Shown: piece by piece, positions 53,740 to 61,952 of the stretch
Layout of the letters: each line of letters starts with the position of its first letter
Position numbering within the stretch: the stretch's first letter is position 1
Origin: Niabella beijingensis
Lineage (GTDB): Bacteria; Bacteroidota; Bacteroidia; Chitinophagales; Chitinophagaceae
Length of the DNA: 64,000 nt
Assembly: GCF_020034665.1 (NCBI RefSeq)
Contig: NZ_JAIQDI010000001.1
Location: 3,224,001-3,288,000, forward strand
Direction of reading: 5' to 3'
Position numbers and translations under genes: made by a program
Notes under the pieces: model-generated
The model's database searches: none
What the model was told of the DNA's origin: nothing
Seen by the model: only the letters and a program-made list of their open reading frames with translations

Positions 53740-54306
53740 TTACCGGATCACTTCAACCTGTCCATCCCTCCAGCGGATGATGGACGAGGGCTGGTGCGGT
53801 TCTTCATCATCACGACGGTGATGCACCACAAAATCCGCCTGCTTTTTTATAGCTGTCGCGATGGTTTTAAAATGTGCAGGTGTGGCCTCTCCCGAAATGT
53901 TTGCGGAAGTAGATACGATCGGTTTACCGAAGCGTTTGATCAATGCCCGGCAGAATTCATCCCCGCAGATGCGGATGGCAATGCTCCCATCTGCAGCAGT
54001 CAGGTTCTCCGCAAACCCGAGCCCGTTCTCATAGATCACCGTTGTCGGACGGTCTGTGGTTTCAAGATAATCAAACAGGCTGAGGTCTACAGCCGCCGTG
54101 TGCTGCATCACTTCCCGTTCGGTGGTAACAAGAACGATCAGTGCTTTGCTGTCGCTCCTTTTTTTTATGTCGTATATTTTTGAAACGGCATCTGCATTGG
54201 TGGCATCGCAGCCGAGGCCCCATACGGTATCTGTGGGATAGAGGATCACGCCGCCTTCTTCCAGGGCCGTCACACATTTTTTTATATCCTGTTCAAAAGA
54301 GTGCAT
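53740..54306 (-). CDS. tsaC: L-threonylcarbamoyladenylate synthase
   Basis: A 188-residue Sua5/YciO/YrdC protein: GGVILYPTDTVWGLGCDATN at the N-terminus, then IYDIKKRSDSKALIVLV, RPTTVIYEN, IAIRICGDEFCRALIKRFG and PIVSTSANISGE. These residues bind threonine and ATP for the first step of t6A tRNA modification. It begins one base after the stop codon of the GT4 gene, so both are in one operon; cca downstream has its own promoter. Confidence 0.93.
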   Translation of the reverse strand: MHSFEQDIKKCVTALEEGGVILYPTDTVWGLGCDATNADAVSKIYDIKKRSDSKALIVLVTTEREVMQHTAAVDLSLFDYLETTDRPTTVIYENGLGFAENLTAADGSIAIRICGDEFCRALIKRFGKPIVSTSANISGEATPAHFKTIATAIKKQADFVVHHRRDDEEPHQPSSIIRWRDGQVEVIR

Positions 54307-54307
54307 A

Positions 54308-55459
54308 TTATAAAATCGATTGATAGAGTTTCATTACATCGGCGGCATACACTTCCGGCCGGAAGCGTTGTGCATTTTCCAGGCCCTTCTGTCGCATGGT
54401 GGCGGCAAAGGAAGCGTCCTCATAGATTTTCCGGAAGCCGGCCGCCATTTCTTCCGGACGATCGGGATCTGCCAGCCAGGCGGCCGTGCCGGCGATCTCC
54501 GGCAGACAGGAAGTAGTGGAAGTGATGACGGGTACACCGCCGGCCATGGCTTCGATGATCGGCATGCCAAAGCCTTCAAAATAGGAAGGATAGATCAGAG
54601 CGGTTGCCAGCTGGTATAACGCAGGCAGGTCTGCTGTTTCCACAAACGGTTTTTTCCCTGCAAGTGCCAGTTGTTCCGACAAAAAGATCACACGGTCTTC
54701 CAGTTGTACTTCCCGGAGATATGCGGTCACTTTATCCTTAAACCCGCCATCATTGCCAACGACCACCAGTGGTATGGGGATATCCCCGCGGATACTGTTT
54801 AGTGCTTTACAGATGTTGAGAAGGTTCTTGCGCTCGATAATGGTGCCCACATGCAGAAAAAAAGCTTCCGGCAGTCCGTATTTTTCACGGACGGCCGCTT
54901 TTTTTTCTGCGGTCTCTATTACTGTAAAAGCAGGGGCACAGCTCTGATAGATCACTTCAATTTTTTCTGCGGGCGTTCCATAGGTCTTAATGATATGACC
55001 TTTGGTCTCTTCGCTGATGGCCATGATCTTTGTGGCATTCCTGCAGGCATAGCGCAATTTGGCACGATAGATCTTTACATCAATGGGTTTGTACTGTTCC
55101 GGATAGATCTCTGGAAACAGATCGTGGATTGTTACCACAGAAGGAATACCGGTTTTGGGAATACCTGTAGGGATTTCATGGCTCAGCCCATGGTAAAGAT
55201 TGATCCCCAGCCGCTGCAGATCGCGGGTCACCCAGCGGCTTCTCCATACTGCACGGAACAGGCGGTGCAGGGGAGCTGCGGGCAATACCTCGTAAATGTT
55301 TTTTTGTTCCGGGCGGAACGACTTGCCGGGCTTTGGATTAAACAGGTAATAGCCATGTTCAGGAAACTGCTCTGCAAGCAGCCGGATCAGCACCCTGCTG
55401 AAAAATCCCAGCCCGGTATTGTTATGATAAGCCCTTTTGGCGTCGAACCCGATATTCAT
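54308..55459 (-). CDS. GT4-family glycosyltransferase
   Basis: The ATG at 55459 (MNIGFDAKRAYHNNTGLG) fits the GT-B fold opening. The 383-residue cytosolic protein contains YHGLSHEIP, VTIHDLFPEIYPEQY, ILHVGTIIERKNLLNICKAL (seen as FLHVGTIIERKN), ALIYPSYFEGFGMPIIEAMA and VITSTTSCLPEIAG, the donor-binding signature of GT4 retaining enzymes. It probably adds a hexose to a lipid-linked or capsular glycan. It is co-transcribed with tsaC, an unusual partner. Confidence 0.9.
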   Translation of the reverse strand: MNIGFDAKRAYHNNTGLGFFSRVLIRLLAEQFPEHGYYLFNPKPGKSFRPEQKNIYEVLPAAPLHRLFRAVWRSRWVTRDLQRLGINLYHGLSHEIPTGIPKTGIPSVVTIHDLFPEIYPEQYKPIDVKIYRAKLRYACRNATKIMAISEETKGHIIKTYGTPAEKIEVIYQSCAPAFTVIETAEKKAAVREKYGLPEAFFLHVGTIIERKNLLNICKALNSIRGDIPIPLVVVGNDGGFKDKVTAYLREVQLEDRVIFLSEQLALAGKKPFVETADLPALYQLATALIYPSYFEGFGMPIIEAMAGGVPVITSTTSCLPEIAGTAAWLADPDRPEEMAAGFRKIYEDASFAATMRQKGLENAQRFRPEVYAADVMKLYQSIL

Positions 55460-55579
55460 AATTGCAAAGAAAGTCATTTCTCATTTCATCCCCGTATATC
55501 GATGCCGTTTTCTGGCAACGTTGTCGTAGGAATACGGTTGTACCCTAAACTTTAGGCCTTAAACTTCAGGCACAAAAGC

Positions 55580-55587
55580 TATCTTTG
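55580..55587 (+). promoter_or_regulatory. TAnnTTTG promoter of dapD
   Basis: TATCTTTG lies 19 bases before the dapD start codon, after a short repeat of CCTAAACTTTAGG and CCTTAAACTTCAGG. Confidence 0.65.
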
Positions 55588-55606
55588 TCCGTACAAAAAA
55601 AGTACT

Positions 55607-56413
55607 ATGCAAGACTTGATTACCGCGGCCTGGGCCAACAGGGAGTTGTTGAAAGACAGTAAATATACGGATGCCATTCATGAAGTAATTGCGGCACTGG
55701 ATAAAGGAGAATTGCGCGTTGCAGCACCTGAGGGAAGAAAATGGAAAGTGAACGAATGGGTAAAACAGGCCATTCTCCTGTATTTCGGAATTCAGAAAAT
55801 GCAGACCTGGGATGTGCCCCCGTTTGAGTTTTACGATAAGATGTTGCTGAAGAAGAATTACAAGGATATCGGGGTGCGTGCGGTACCGCATGCGGTGGCA
55901 CGCTATGGATCCTACCTGGCAAAGAATGTGGTATTGATGCCTTCTTATGTAAATATCGGGGCGTACGTGGATGAAGGAACCATGGTAGATACCTGGGCAA
56001 CGGTAGGAAGCTGTGCACAGATCGGGAAGAATGTGCACCTGAGTGGTGGCGTGGGTATTGGCGGTGTACTGGAACCCCTGCAGGCCAGTCCAGTAATTAT
56101 AGAAGACGGTTGTTTCCTGGGAAGCCGTTCTATTGTAGTGGAAGGGGTGATCGTGGAAAAAGAAGCAGTACTGGGTGCCAATGTGGTGCTTACACAGAGT
56201 ACCAAGATCATTGATGTAAGCGGATCCATTCCCATTGAAGGCAAAGGCCGCGTACCCGCCAGAAGTGTGGTGATCCCGGGTTCCTATGCCAAAAAATTCC
56301 CTGCGGGTGAATATCATGTGAACTGCGCATTGATCATCGGAAAACGGAAAGCCAGTACCGATCTGAAAACCAGTCTGAATGATGCATTGCGTGATTTTAA
56401 GATCAGTGTATAA
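55607..56413 (+). CDS. dapD: 2,3,4,5-tetrahydropyridine-2,6-dicarboxylate N-succinyltransferase
   Basis: A 268-residue left-handed beta-helix acyltransferase of normal DapD length: an N-terminal helical domain (ITAAWANRELLKDS), AAPEGRKWKVNEWVKQAILL, hexapeptide repeats (VVLMPSYVNIGAYVDEGTMV, GKNVHLSGGVGIGGVLEPLQ) and EDGCFLGSRSIVVEGV. The enzyme succinylates tetrahydrodipicolinate in the meso-diaminopimelate and lysine pathway. The presence of dapD points to the succinylase branch in this organism. Confidence 0.94.
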   Translation: MQDLITAAWANRELLKDSKYTDAIHEVIAALDKGELRVAAPEGRKWKVNEWVKQAILLYFGIQKMQTWDVPPFEFYDKMLLKKNYKDIGVRAVPHAVARYGSYLAKNVVLMPSYVNIGAYVDEGTMVDTWATVGSCAQIGKNVHLSGGVGIGGVLEPLQASPVIIEDGCFLGSRSIVVEGVIVEKEAVLGANVVLTQSTKIIDVSGSIPIEGKGRVPARSVVIPGSYAKKFPAGEYHVNCALIIGKRKASTDLKTSLNDALRDFKISV

Positions 56414-56424
56414 TTTTTGCTTGA

Positions 56425-56460
56425 GGTTTGAGGTGCAAGGTTGATGTCTTACCTCAAACC
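56425..56460 (+). terminator. Inverted repeat after dapD
   Basis: GGTTTGAGGT (56425-56434) and ACCTCAAACC (56451-56460) pair perfectly over 10 bp with a 16-base loop. It belongs to the AAACTTTAAACC-like sequences seen in several gaps and may end dapD transcription; no long T run follows. Confidence 0.4.
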
Positions 56461-56482
56461 CCAAACTTTAAACCCCTGAGCA

Positions 56483-57409
56483 TTGAAGGCTTTAGTCTAT
56501 AAATCAACCGGGAGCTGGTATACGGTTAAAGATGAAGCGGGAACGTTTCATAACGCCCGGATAAAGGGCGTTTTTAAAATAGAGGGCATCACCAGTACCA
56601 ACCCGCTTGCGGTAGGCGATTGGGTGAATATAGAAACGGAGGAAGGCGCTGAAGGCACCGCTGTTATTGATCAGATTTTCCCCCGTACGAACTATATCAA
56701 CCGGCAATCGCCGCGTATGAAACACCAGCAGCACATTATTGCCGCCAACCTGGATCAATCGATACTGATCGCTACGTTAAAGGATCCGCGTACTTCGCGT
56801 GGGTTCATCGACCGGTTCCTGGTGGTTTGTGAAATGTATCATGTACCGGCAATCGTTCTTTTTAATAAAACTGATATTTACAGGGAAAAAGAATGGGCCG
56901 CCTACGAAGCGCTCTCGGAGGTATACCGTTCACTGGGCTACCAGGTTCATGCGGTAAGCGTGGAAAAAGAAGAAGGACTGGACATTCTCAATGGCCTGCT
57001 GCACAATAAAACGACATTGATCAGCGGTCACAGCGGTGTGGGAAAATCTTCGCTGATCAATATCCTGCTGCCCGGAGAAGCCATTAAAACCAATGATGTG
57101 AGCGGATGGAGCGGAAAAGGGATGCATACCACCACCTTTGCCACCATGTACGACCTGCCTGAAAACGGGAGGATCATCGATACTCCGGGCATCCGGGAAC
57201 TTGCCATTACGAATCTTGAACGGGAAGAGCTGTCACATTATTTTCCCGAAATGCGGCAACGGCTGGAACACTGCCGTTATAATAACTGTACGCACATCAA
57301 TGAGCCCGGCTGCGCGGTGAAAGCAGCAGTTGAAAGCGGGGATATTTACGAGGAACGCTACATAAGTTATCTCAATATTTTTGAGAGCATTGAAAACAGG
57401 AATTATTGA
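56483..57409 (+). CDS. rsgA: Ribosome small-subunit GTPase RsgA
   Basis: A 308-residue circularly permuted GTPase. An OB-fold comes first (KALVYKSTGSWYTVKDEAG), then the permuted G motifs: NKTD (in LFNKTDIYREKEW), the P-loop GHSGVGKSS starting at residue 182, and DTPGIRELAI. A C-terminal zinc finger follows (HCRYNNCTHINEPGC). The start codon is TTG at 56483; no ATG gives the full OB-fold, and the family begins MKAxVYKSTGSWY. RsgA checks 30S maturation. It follows dapD without its own clear promoter. Confidence 0.93.
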   Translation: MKALVYKSTGSWYTVKDEAGTFHNARIKGVFKIEGITSTNPLAVGDWVNIETEEGAEGTAVIDQIFPRTNYINRQSPRMKHQQHIIAANLDQSILIATLKDPRTSRGFIDRFLVVCEMYHVPAIVLFNKTDIYREKEWAAYEALSEVYRSLGYQVHAVSVEKEEGLDILNGLLHNKTTLISGHSGVGKSSLINILLPGEAIKTNDVSGWSGKGMHTTTFATMYDLPENGRIIDTPGIRELAITNLEREELSHYFPEMRQRLEHCRYNNCTHINEPGCAVKAAVESGDIYEERYISYLNIFESIENRNY

Positions 57410-57475
57410 CGGATTGGTTGGGTATGACCGATCCTGAAACCGGATCGCCCGATCCGTATTCTAAAATCTGGTTTT

Positions 57476-58507
57476 ATGAAGATCCGCAATACACGATACG
57501 TGCTTACAGTATGGTTGCTCATACTGGGCCTTGCTGCCGTTGCCCAAAAGAAAAAATATGTACTGGTGGTACACGGAGGGGCGGGTACCATCTTAAAAAA
57601 GAACATGTCTGCCGAAAAGGAGCAACATTATATTGCGGCCCTTACCGAAGCATTAAAGACAGGATATGGCAAACTCCGTTCCGGAGGAACAAGTCTGGAC
57701 GCAGTGGAAGCGACCATACGCGTTCTGGAAGATAATCCTTTGTTCAACGCAGGTAAAGGCGCCGTTTTTACACACGACGGACGTAATGAGCTGGATGCTT
57801 CTATTATGGAGGGCAAGATCTTAAAGGCCGGAGCTGTTGCGGGGGTAACTACCATAAAGAATCCGATAACTGCGGCAAGGGCTGTAATGGAAAAATCGGA
57901 ACACGTAATGCTGGCAGGCAGAGGGGCTGAACTGTTTGCGGAAGAGGCCGGACTTACACCGGTGGGGCCAGAGTATTTCAGAACAGAAGAACGGTGGCAG
58001 GGGCTGCAACGGGCATTAAAAGCGGATTCGGCCCGGGCGGTGCAGGACCATGATGGCAAAACCTCCGCAGTGGAACCGGTAATAAATATTGATCAGAAAT
58101 TCGGAACCGTAGGATGTGTGGCCCTCGATCAGCAGGGAAACCTTGCTGCGGGAACATCAACCGGCGGTATGACCAATAAAAAATACGGACGGATAGGCGA
58201 TTCGCCGGTCATCGGCGCGGGTACTTACTGCAATAATGCCACAGCGGGTATTTCCTGCACCGGCTGGGGAGAATTTTTTATCAGGAACGTAGTTGCCAAA
58301 ACCGTATCCGATCTCATAGAGTATAAGGGATATACTATTGATCGGGCAGCAGGTGCCGTGCTGGATAAGGTAAAGGAAATGGGCGGCGACGGCGGGCTGA
58401 TCATCCTGGACAAACAGGGTAATATGGCCATGCCCTTTAATACTGAGGGCATGTACCGGGGCGCCGTTACCGAAGATGGAAAGATCGAGGTGCTTATTTA
58501 CAGGTAA
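57476..58507 (+). CDS. Isoaspartyl peptidase/L-asparaginase (Ntn-hydrolase), exported
   Basis: A 343-residue protein with a signal peptide (LILGLAAVAQKKK) and the plant-type asparaginase fold: VLVVHGGAGTILKKN, FNAGKGAVFTHDG, MLAGRGAEL and the autocleavage site with nucleophile T211 in KFGTVGCVALD, then GTSTGGMTNKKYGRIGDSP and GAGTYCNN. The precursor should split itself before T211 into two chains. It removes isoaspartyl residues or asparagine in the periplasm. It converges on the gamma-carbonic anhydrase gene. Confidence 0.9.
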   Translation: MKIRNTRYVLTVWLLILGLAAVAQKKKYVLVVHGGAGTILKKNMSAEKEQHYIAALTEALKTGYGKLRSGGTSLDAVEATIRVLEDNPLFNAGKGAVFTHDGRNELDASIMEGKILKAGAVAGVTTIKNPITAARAVMEKSEHVMLAGRGAELFAEEAGLTPVGPEYFRTEERWQGLQRALKADSARAVQDHDGKTSAVEPVINIDQKFGTVGCVALDQQGNLAAGTSTGGMTNKKYGRIGDSPVIGAGTYCNNATAGISCTGWGEFFIRNVVAKTVSDLIEYKGYTIDRAAGAVLDKVKEMGGDGGLIILDKQGNMAMPFNTEGMYRGAVTEDGKIEVLIYR

Positions 58508-58539
58508 GCTACTTTGGCCTGCCTGTGCCGGCAGCAGCC

Positions 58540-59088
58540 CTAGCTCTTTTTAAAATACCGGTCTGCTTCATTGGCATCTTTAAACCAGCCCGAATATTTT
58601 ACATAATTGTTCGCGATCCGGTCGATTTCCCCCTGTAACAATTCCTGGGAAATATCTTTTATTTTCTTTGCAGGCGTACCGGCATAAATGCTGCCCGGAC
58701 TGCAGATCGTATTTTCCAGTACCACAGCGCCGGCCGCTATGATGGTATTACTGTGCACTACGGCGTTGTCCATAATAATAGCGCCCATTCCTACCAATAC
58801 ATTATCATGAATGGTACATCCATGTACGATAGCATTGTGCCCGATGGAGACATTGTTGCCGATGGTAGTGCCGCATTTCTGATAGGTACAATGAATAGTA
58901 ACACCATCCTGTATATTCACCTTATCGCCGATACGGATAAAATTCACATCGCCCCTTACAACGGTGTTGAACCAGAAGCTGCAGGCGGCTCCTGCAATTA
59001 CATCGCCTACAATAGTGGCATTGGGCGCCACGAAACAATCTACACCGATCTGAGGGTATTTTCCTTCCACTGGTAATATCACTGCCAT
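58540..59088 (-). CDS. Gamma-carbonic anhydrase family protein
   Basis: The ATG at 59088 (MAVILPVEGKYPQIG) is the family start; a longer frame to 59292 overlaps the divergent gene. The 182-residue left-handed beta-helix protein has FNTVVRGDVNFIRIGDKVN, QDGVTIHC, NVSIGHNAIVHGCTI and VGMGAIIMDNAVV. The three metal histidines of gamma-carbonic anhydrases match the H in TIHC and those in IGHNAIVHG. It may be a carbonic anhydrase or an acyl-transferase-like relative (PaaY/YrdA). Confidence 0.87.
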   Translation of the reverse strand: MAVILPVEGKYPQIGVDCFVAPNATIVGDVIAGAACSFWFNTVVRGDVNFIRIGDKVNIQDGVTIHCTYQKCGTTIGNNVSIGHNAIVHGCTIHDNVLVGMGAIIMDNAVVHSNTIIAAGAVVLENTICSPGSIYAGTPAKKIKDISQELLQGEIDRIANNYVKYSGWFKDANEADRYFKKS

Positions 59089-59148
59089 AATAGATCCTTT
59101 CCTGCTAAGGTACAAAAAAATCAAGGTCATTCTTGTTAAAAAGACGGG

Positions 59149-60333
59149 ATGATCGCTAACTTTAATGCGATGCATTTTTTTGGGAAGACCTTTATGATAC
59201 GTTCGTTCCGGTTGAGAGATTTTTACAGGAAGCACGAAGGCGTGGTTATCCCGTTGCAGGGAAGCCTGTCGGGATTGTTGAGAATATTGCAACTGATGAT
59301 AGCACTGTTGCTTTTGACAGGTAATGGACAGGCACAGGAAGTGTTGAAGATCCGGACACGTACCACGGATCAGACAGGTACCTTATCCTCCGGTGAAATA
59401 AAAACACTCGATGACCGGTTATATGCAATCGAAAAAAAGACCGGGCGCCAGGTGGTCGTTGTAATGATCCCTACTACGGGAAGCAGCTCCGTTGAGGAGT
59501 ATGCAACAACACTGTTCCGGGAAAATAAGATCGGCTCACAGGACGGGAACGACGGCGTGCTGATCCTGGTTGCAAAGGATGACCGAAGAATGCGGATAGA
59601 GGTAGGCTACGGGTTGGAGGGCACCATAACGGATCTGTCTGCCAGCAGGATCATCGAAGAACAAATGAAACCTGCGTTCCGGAACAATGATTTTGGCGAA
59701 GGACTAAAGAGCGCAGTAAATTCGGTGGAACTGCTGATCAATGGCGGATCATTGCCTGAAGCGGCTCCGGCTTCGCGCGGCGGATTAACAAAAGAAGGCA
59801 AGATATTTCTCCTGCTGATGCTGGTGGCTTTTGTATCCGGGATATTGGCAGGGGCGAAGTTCCTGTCGGTGCGGCAGGTGCTGATTGCTGATCTTGTAAT
59901 CATAGTTGTATTTATCTTTTTTAGTTTTAGTTTCACCCCGTTATTGGCAACCCCCTTTGCTGCTTTCAGTTATGCAGCGGGGTATGCGCTGGCACGCTAC
60001 AGAACCGTCAAGATACTTGCCGGGGTACTGTTGCTGCTGGCGGCGGTGGTGGCGCTGGTAGCAAAATTTTACGGAGGCATCCCTGCTTCCATCACAGCGT
60101 TTGTCGGAGGCATTGTTACCATTATGGGCTTTTTGGTTTACGCATACTCAAAAGGCATTTTGATCAGCTCCGGCGGAAGCCGCGATCACGATGATGACTC
60201 CTGGTCGCGGAGCAGTTCTTCCTCGGGCTCATCTTCCTGGTCGTCGTCCTCTTCCTCCTCCTCCGGTTCCAGCAGCAGTTTCTCCGGTGGTGGTGGCAGC
60301 AGCGGCGGTGGCGGTGCAAGCGGGAGCTGGTAA
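59149..60333 (+). CDS. TPM-domain (YgcG family) membrane protein with Ser/Gly-rich tail
   Basis: The 394-residue product has a membrane signal near residues 45-60 (LQLMIALLLLTGNGQAQ), a periplasmic TPM domain (TDQTGTLSSGEIKTLDDRLY, VVVVMIPTTGSSSVEEYATT, NDGVLILVAKDDRRMRIEVG, YGLEGTITDLSASRII) and then four membrane helices (residues 215-340). A low-complexity Ser/Gly tail ends the protein, common in YgcG/TPM proteins. The start is uncertain: ATG codons at 59170 and 59194 are alternatives, and a TAACTTTA element at 59158-59165 favours one of them. The function of the family is poorly known. Confidence 0.8.
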   Translation: MIANFNAMHFFGKTFMIRSFRLRDFYRKHEGVVIPLQGSLSGLLRILQLMIALLLLTGNGQAQEVLKIRTRTTDQTGTLSSGEIKTLDDRLYAIEKKTGRQVVVVMIPTTGSSSVEEYATTLFRENKIGSQDGNDGVLILVAKDDRRMRIEVGYGLEGTITDLSASRIIEEQMKPAFRNNDFGEGLKSAVNSVELLINGGSLPEAAPASRGGLTKEGKIFLLLMLVAFVSGILAGAKFLSVRQVLIADLVIIVVFIFFSFSFTPLLATPFAAFSYAAGYALARYRTVKILAGVLLLLAAVVALVAKFYGGIPASITAFVGGIVTIMGFLVYAYSKGILISSGGSRDHDDDSWSRSSSSSGSSSWSSSSSSSSGSSSSFSGGGGSSGGGGASGSW

Positions 60334-60446
60334 AAGGACTCAGGCGCAGGGAGGGCCGTAATTGCCGGCTGTGCAGCAGGCTATGAGCAGCTACCAGGTT
60401 GCTTAACAACTGCTAAACTTTAAGACTGCAAACTCAAAACGGAACT

Positions 60447-60454
60447 TATCTTTG
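60447..60454 (+). promoter_or_regulatory. TAnnTTTG promoter element, leaderless arrangement
   Basis: TATCTTTG ends 4 bases before the ATG at 60459. Confidence 0.6.
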
Positions 60455-60458
60455 CCGG

Positions 60459-61928
60459 ATGCAGGATAAAGTAGAAAAAATAACAGCATTGTATCAGCAA
60501 TGGGGGGGACATGCTCCGGATACGATTGATGTATTGCAACAGGCGGGCAGTGAACGCCGTTATTTCCGTATCTGGAGGGAAGGGCGTTCGGTCATCGGAA
60601 CCTATGGTGCCAATATAAAAGAGAATGAATCCTTCTTCTATTTCTCAGAACATTTTCAAAAGAAGCAGCTTCCGGTGGCGCATATACTTTCTATAAGTGC
60701 CGACAGGGCGTATTACCTGCAGGAAGATTATGGAAATATATCGCTGATCAACCATCTGGAGGAGCAGGGAGAATGCCCTCCGGTGTATGAATTATTTAAA
60801 AGCAGTCTTGCCGCACTGGCCCGTGTTCAGGTACTGGGCGACAAAGGACTGGATTATGACCGCTGTCTGACCAATAAGGAATTTGGCAAGCAGGCCATTA
60901 TGGCGGACCTGCTGTATTTTAAATATTATTTTCTCGATGCATTACGGAAACCGTATGATAAACAGGCGCTGATCGATGATTTTGAAGCCCTCAGTACCTA
61001 CCTTACACACACGGATCATAAGTTTTTTATGATGCGCGATTTTCAAAGCCGCAATATCCAGGTGATGGAGGATCGCTCCGTCCATTTTATCGATTACCAG
61101 GGGGGGATGAAAGGTGCCCCTCAGTATGATGTGGCTTCCCTGCTCTGGCAGGCAAGGGCTAATCTATCCGAAGGCTGGAAAGAACAATTGCTCACCGATT
61201 ATATGGATGCGCTGGAACCCTTGCTGGGTAAGCCACTGAACCGGACGGCATTTGTAAGTCAGTACAACGGCTATGTGCTCATCCGTCTGCTACAGGTGCT
61301 GGGTGCCTACGGGTTCAGGGGATTGTTCGAGCGGAAGGCGCATTTCCTTACTAGCATTCCGCTGGCGCTGCGAAACCTCAGGGCCTTTCTCCGCAAAAAT
61401 GCAATGGGTATTTCTGTACCGGAATTTGATAAAGTGTTACAGCTCTGTATCGCTGATGAGATCATTGAGCAGTTCACGCCGGTGCAGGCGACGGAAGAAA
61501 CCCCGTTGGTGGTGAAAATAGCAAGCTTCTCCTTTAAAAAAGGCCTTCCGGTAGAAGATAAAGAGAATGGCGGCGGTTTTGTATTTGACTGCCGGGGTAT
61601 ATTAAACCCGGGAAGGATCGAAAGCATGAAAACCCAGACAGGGCGTGATAAAGAAGTGATCCAGTACCTCGAACAGCAGACAAAGATGCCTGAGTTCCTG
61701 CACAGTGTTTTTGATGTGGTGGACATTACGGTGGCTGATTTTATCCAGCGCCGGTTCGACAGCCTGATGATAAGTTTTGGATGCACCGGCGGGCAACACC
61801 GCAGCGTGTATGCCGCGGATGCCCTGGCCCGGCATCTGAAAAACAAATTCAAGGTAAAAATAGAATTGAACCATTGGGTGCAGGATGCAAAGAACTGGAT
61901 CAATGAAGTGGTTAAAAAGGAAGTATAA
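60459..61928 (+). CDS. AmgK-like sugar kinase fused to RapZ C-terminal domain
   Basis: A 489-residue cytosolic fusion. Residues 1-340 form an aminoglycoside-phosphotransferase-like kinase (GSERRYFRIWREG, catalytic D194 in MRDFQSRNIQV, HFIDYQGGMKGAPQYDVASL), as in AmgK, which phosphorylates MurNAc/GlcNAc at the anomeric carbon. Residues 345-485 match the C-terminal domain of RapZ (VFDCRGILNPGR, FGCTGGQHRSVYAADAL at about 440), which in E. coli senses glucosamine-6-phosphate. The RapZ N-terminal P-loop domain is absent. A MurU-like gene follows after 24 bases, which supports peptidoglycan amino-sugar recycling. A sensory role of the second domain is inference. Confidence 0.82.
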   Translation: MQDKVEKITALYQQWGGHAPDTIDVLQQAGSERRYFRIWREGRSVIGTYGANIKENESFFYFSEHFQKKQLPVAHILSISADRAYYLQEDYGNISLINHLEEQGECPPVYELFKSSLAALARVQVLGDKGLDYDRCLTNKEFGKQAIMADLLYFKYYFLDALRKPYDKQALIDDFEALSTYLTHTDHKFFMMRDFQSRNIQVMEDRSVHFIDYQGGMKGAPQYDVASLLWQARANLSEGWKEQLLTDYMDALEPLLGKPLNRTAFVSQYNGYVLIRLLQVLGAYGFRGLFERKAHFLTSIPLALRNLRAFLRKNAMGISVPEFDKVLQLCIADEIIEQFTPVQATEETPLVVKIASFSFKKGLPVEDKENGGGFVFDCRGILNPGRIESMKTQTGRDKEVIQYLEQQTKMPEFLHSVFDVVDITVADFIQRRFDSLMISFGCTGGQHRSVYAADALARHLKNKFKVKIELNHWVQDAKNWINEVVKKEV

Positions 61929-61952
61929 CCGGCGGTCAATGATCTGCCGGAA

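Noticed and set aside
55559..56464. 301-codon minus-strand frame opposite dapD
   Set aside because: dapD on the plus strand is certain; the long shadow frame is a by-product of its codon use.
56483..56485. TTG start of rsgA as a sign of a damaged gene
   Set aside because: The N-terminal OB-fold sequence starts correctly at this codon and the rest of the gene is intact, so it is an alternative start.
60180..60330. Serine/glycine codon repeats as a possible microsatellite or CRISPR-like array
   Set aside because: They encode the low-complexity tail common in TPM-domain proteins, and no spacer-repeat pattern is present anywhere in the window.
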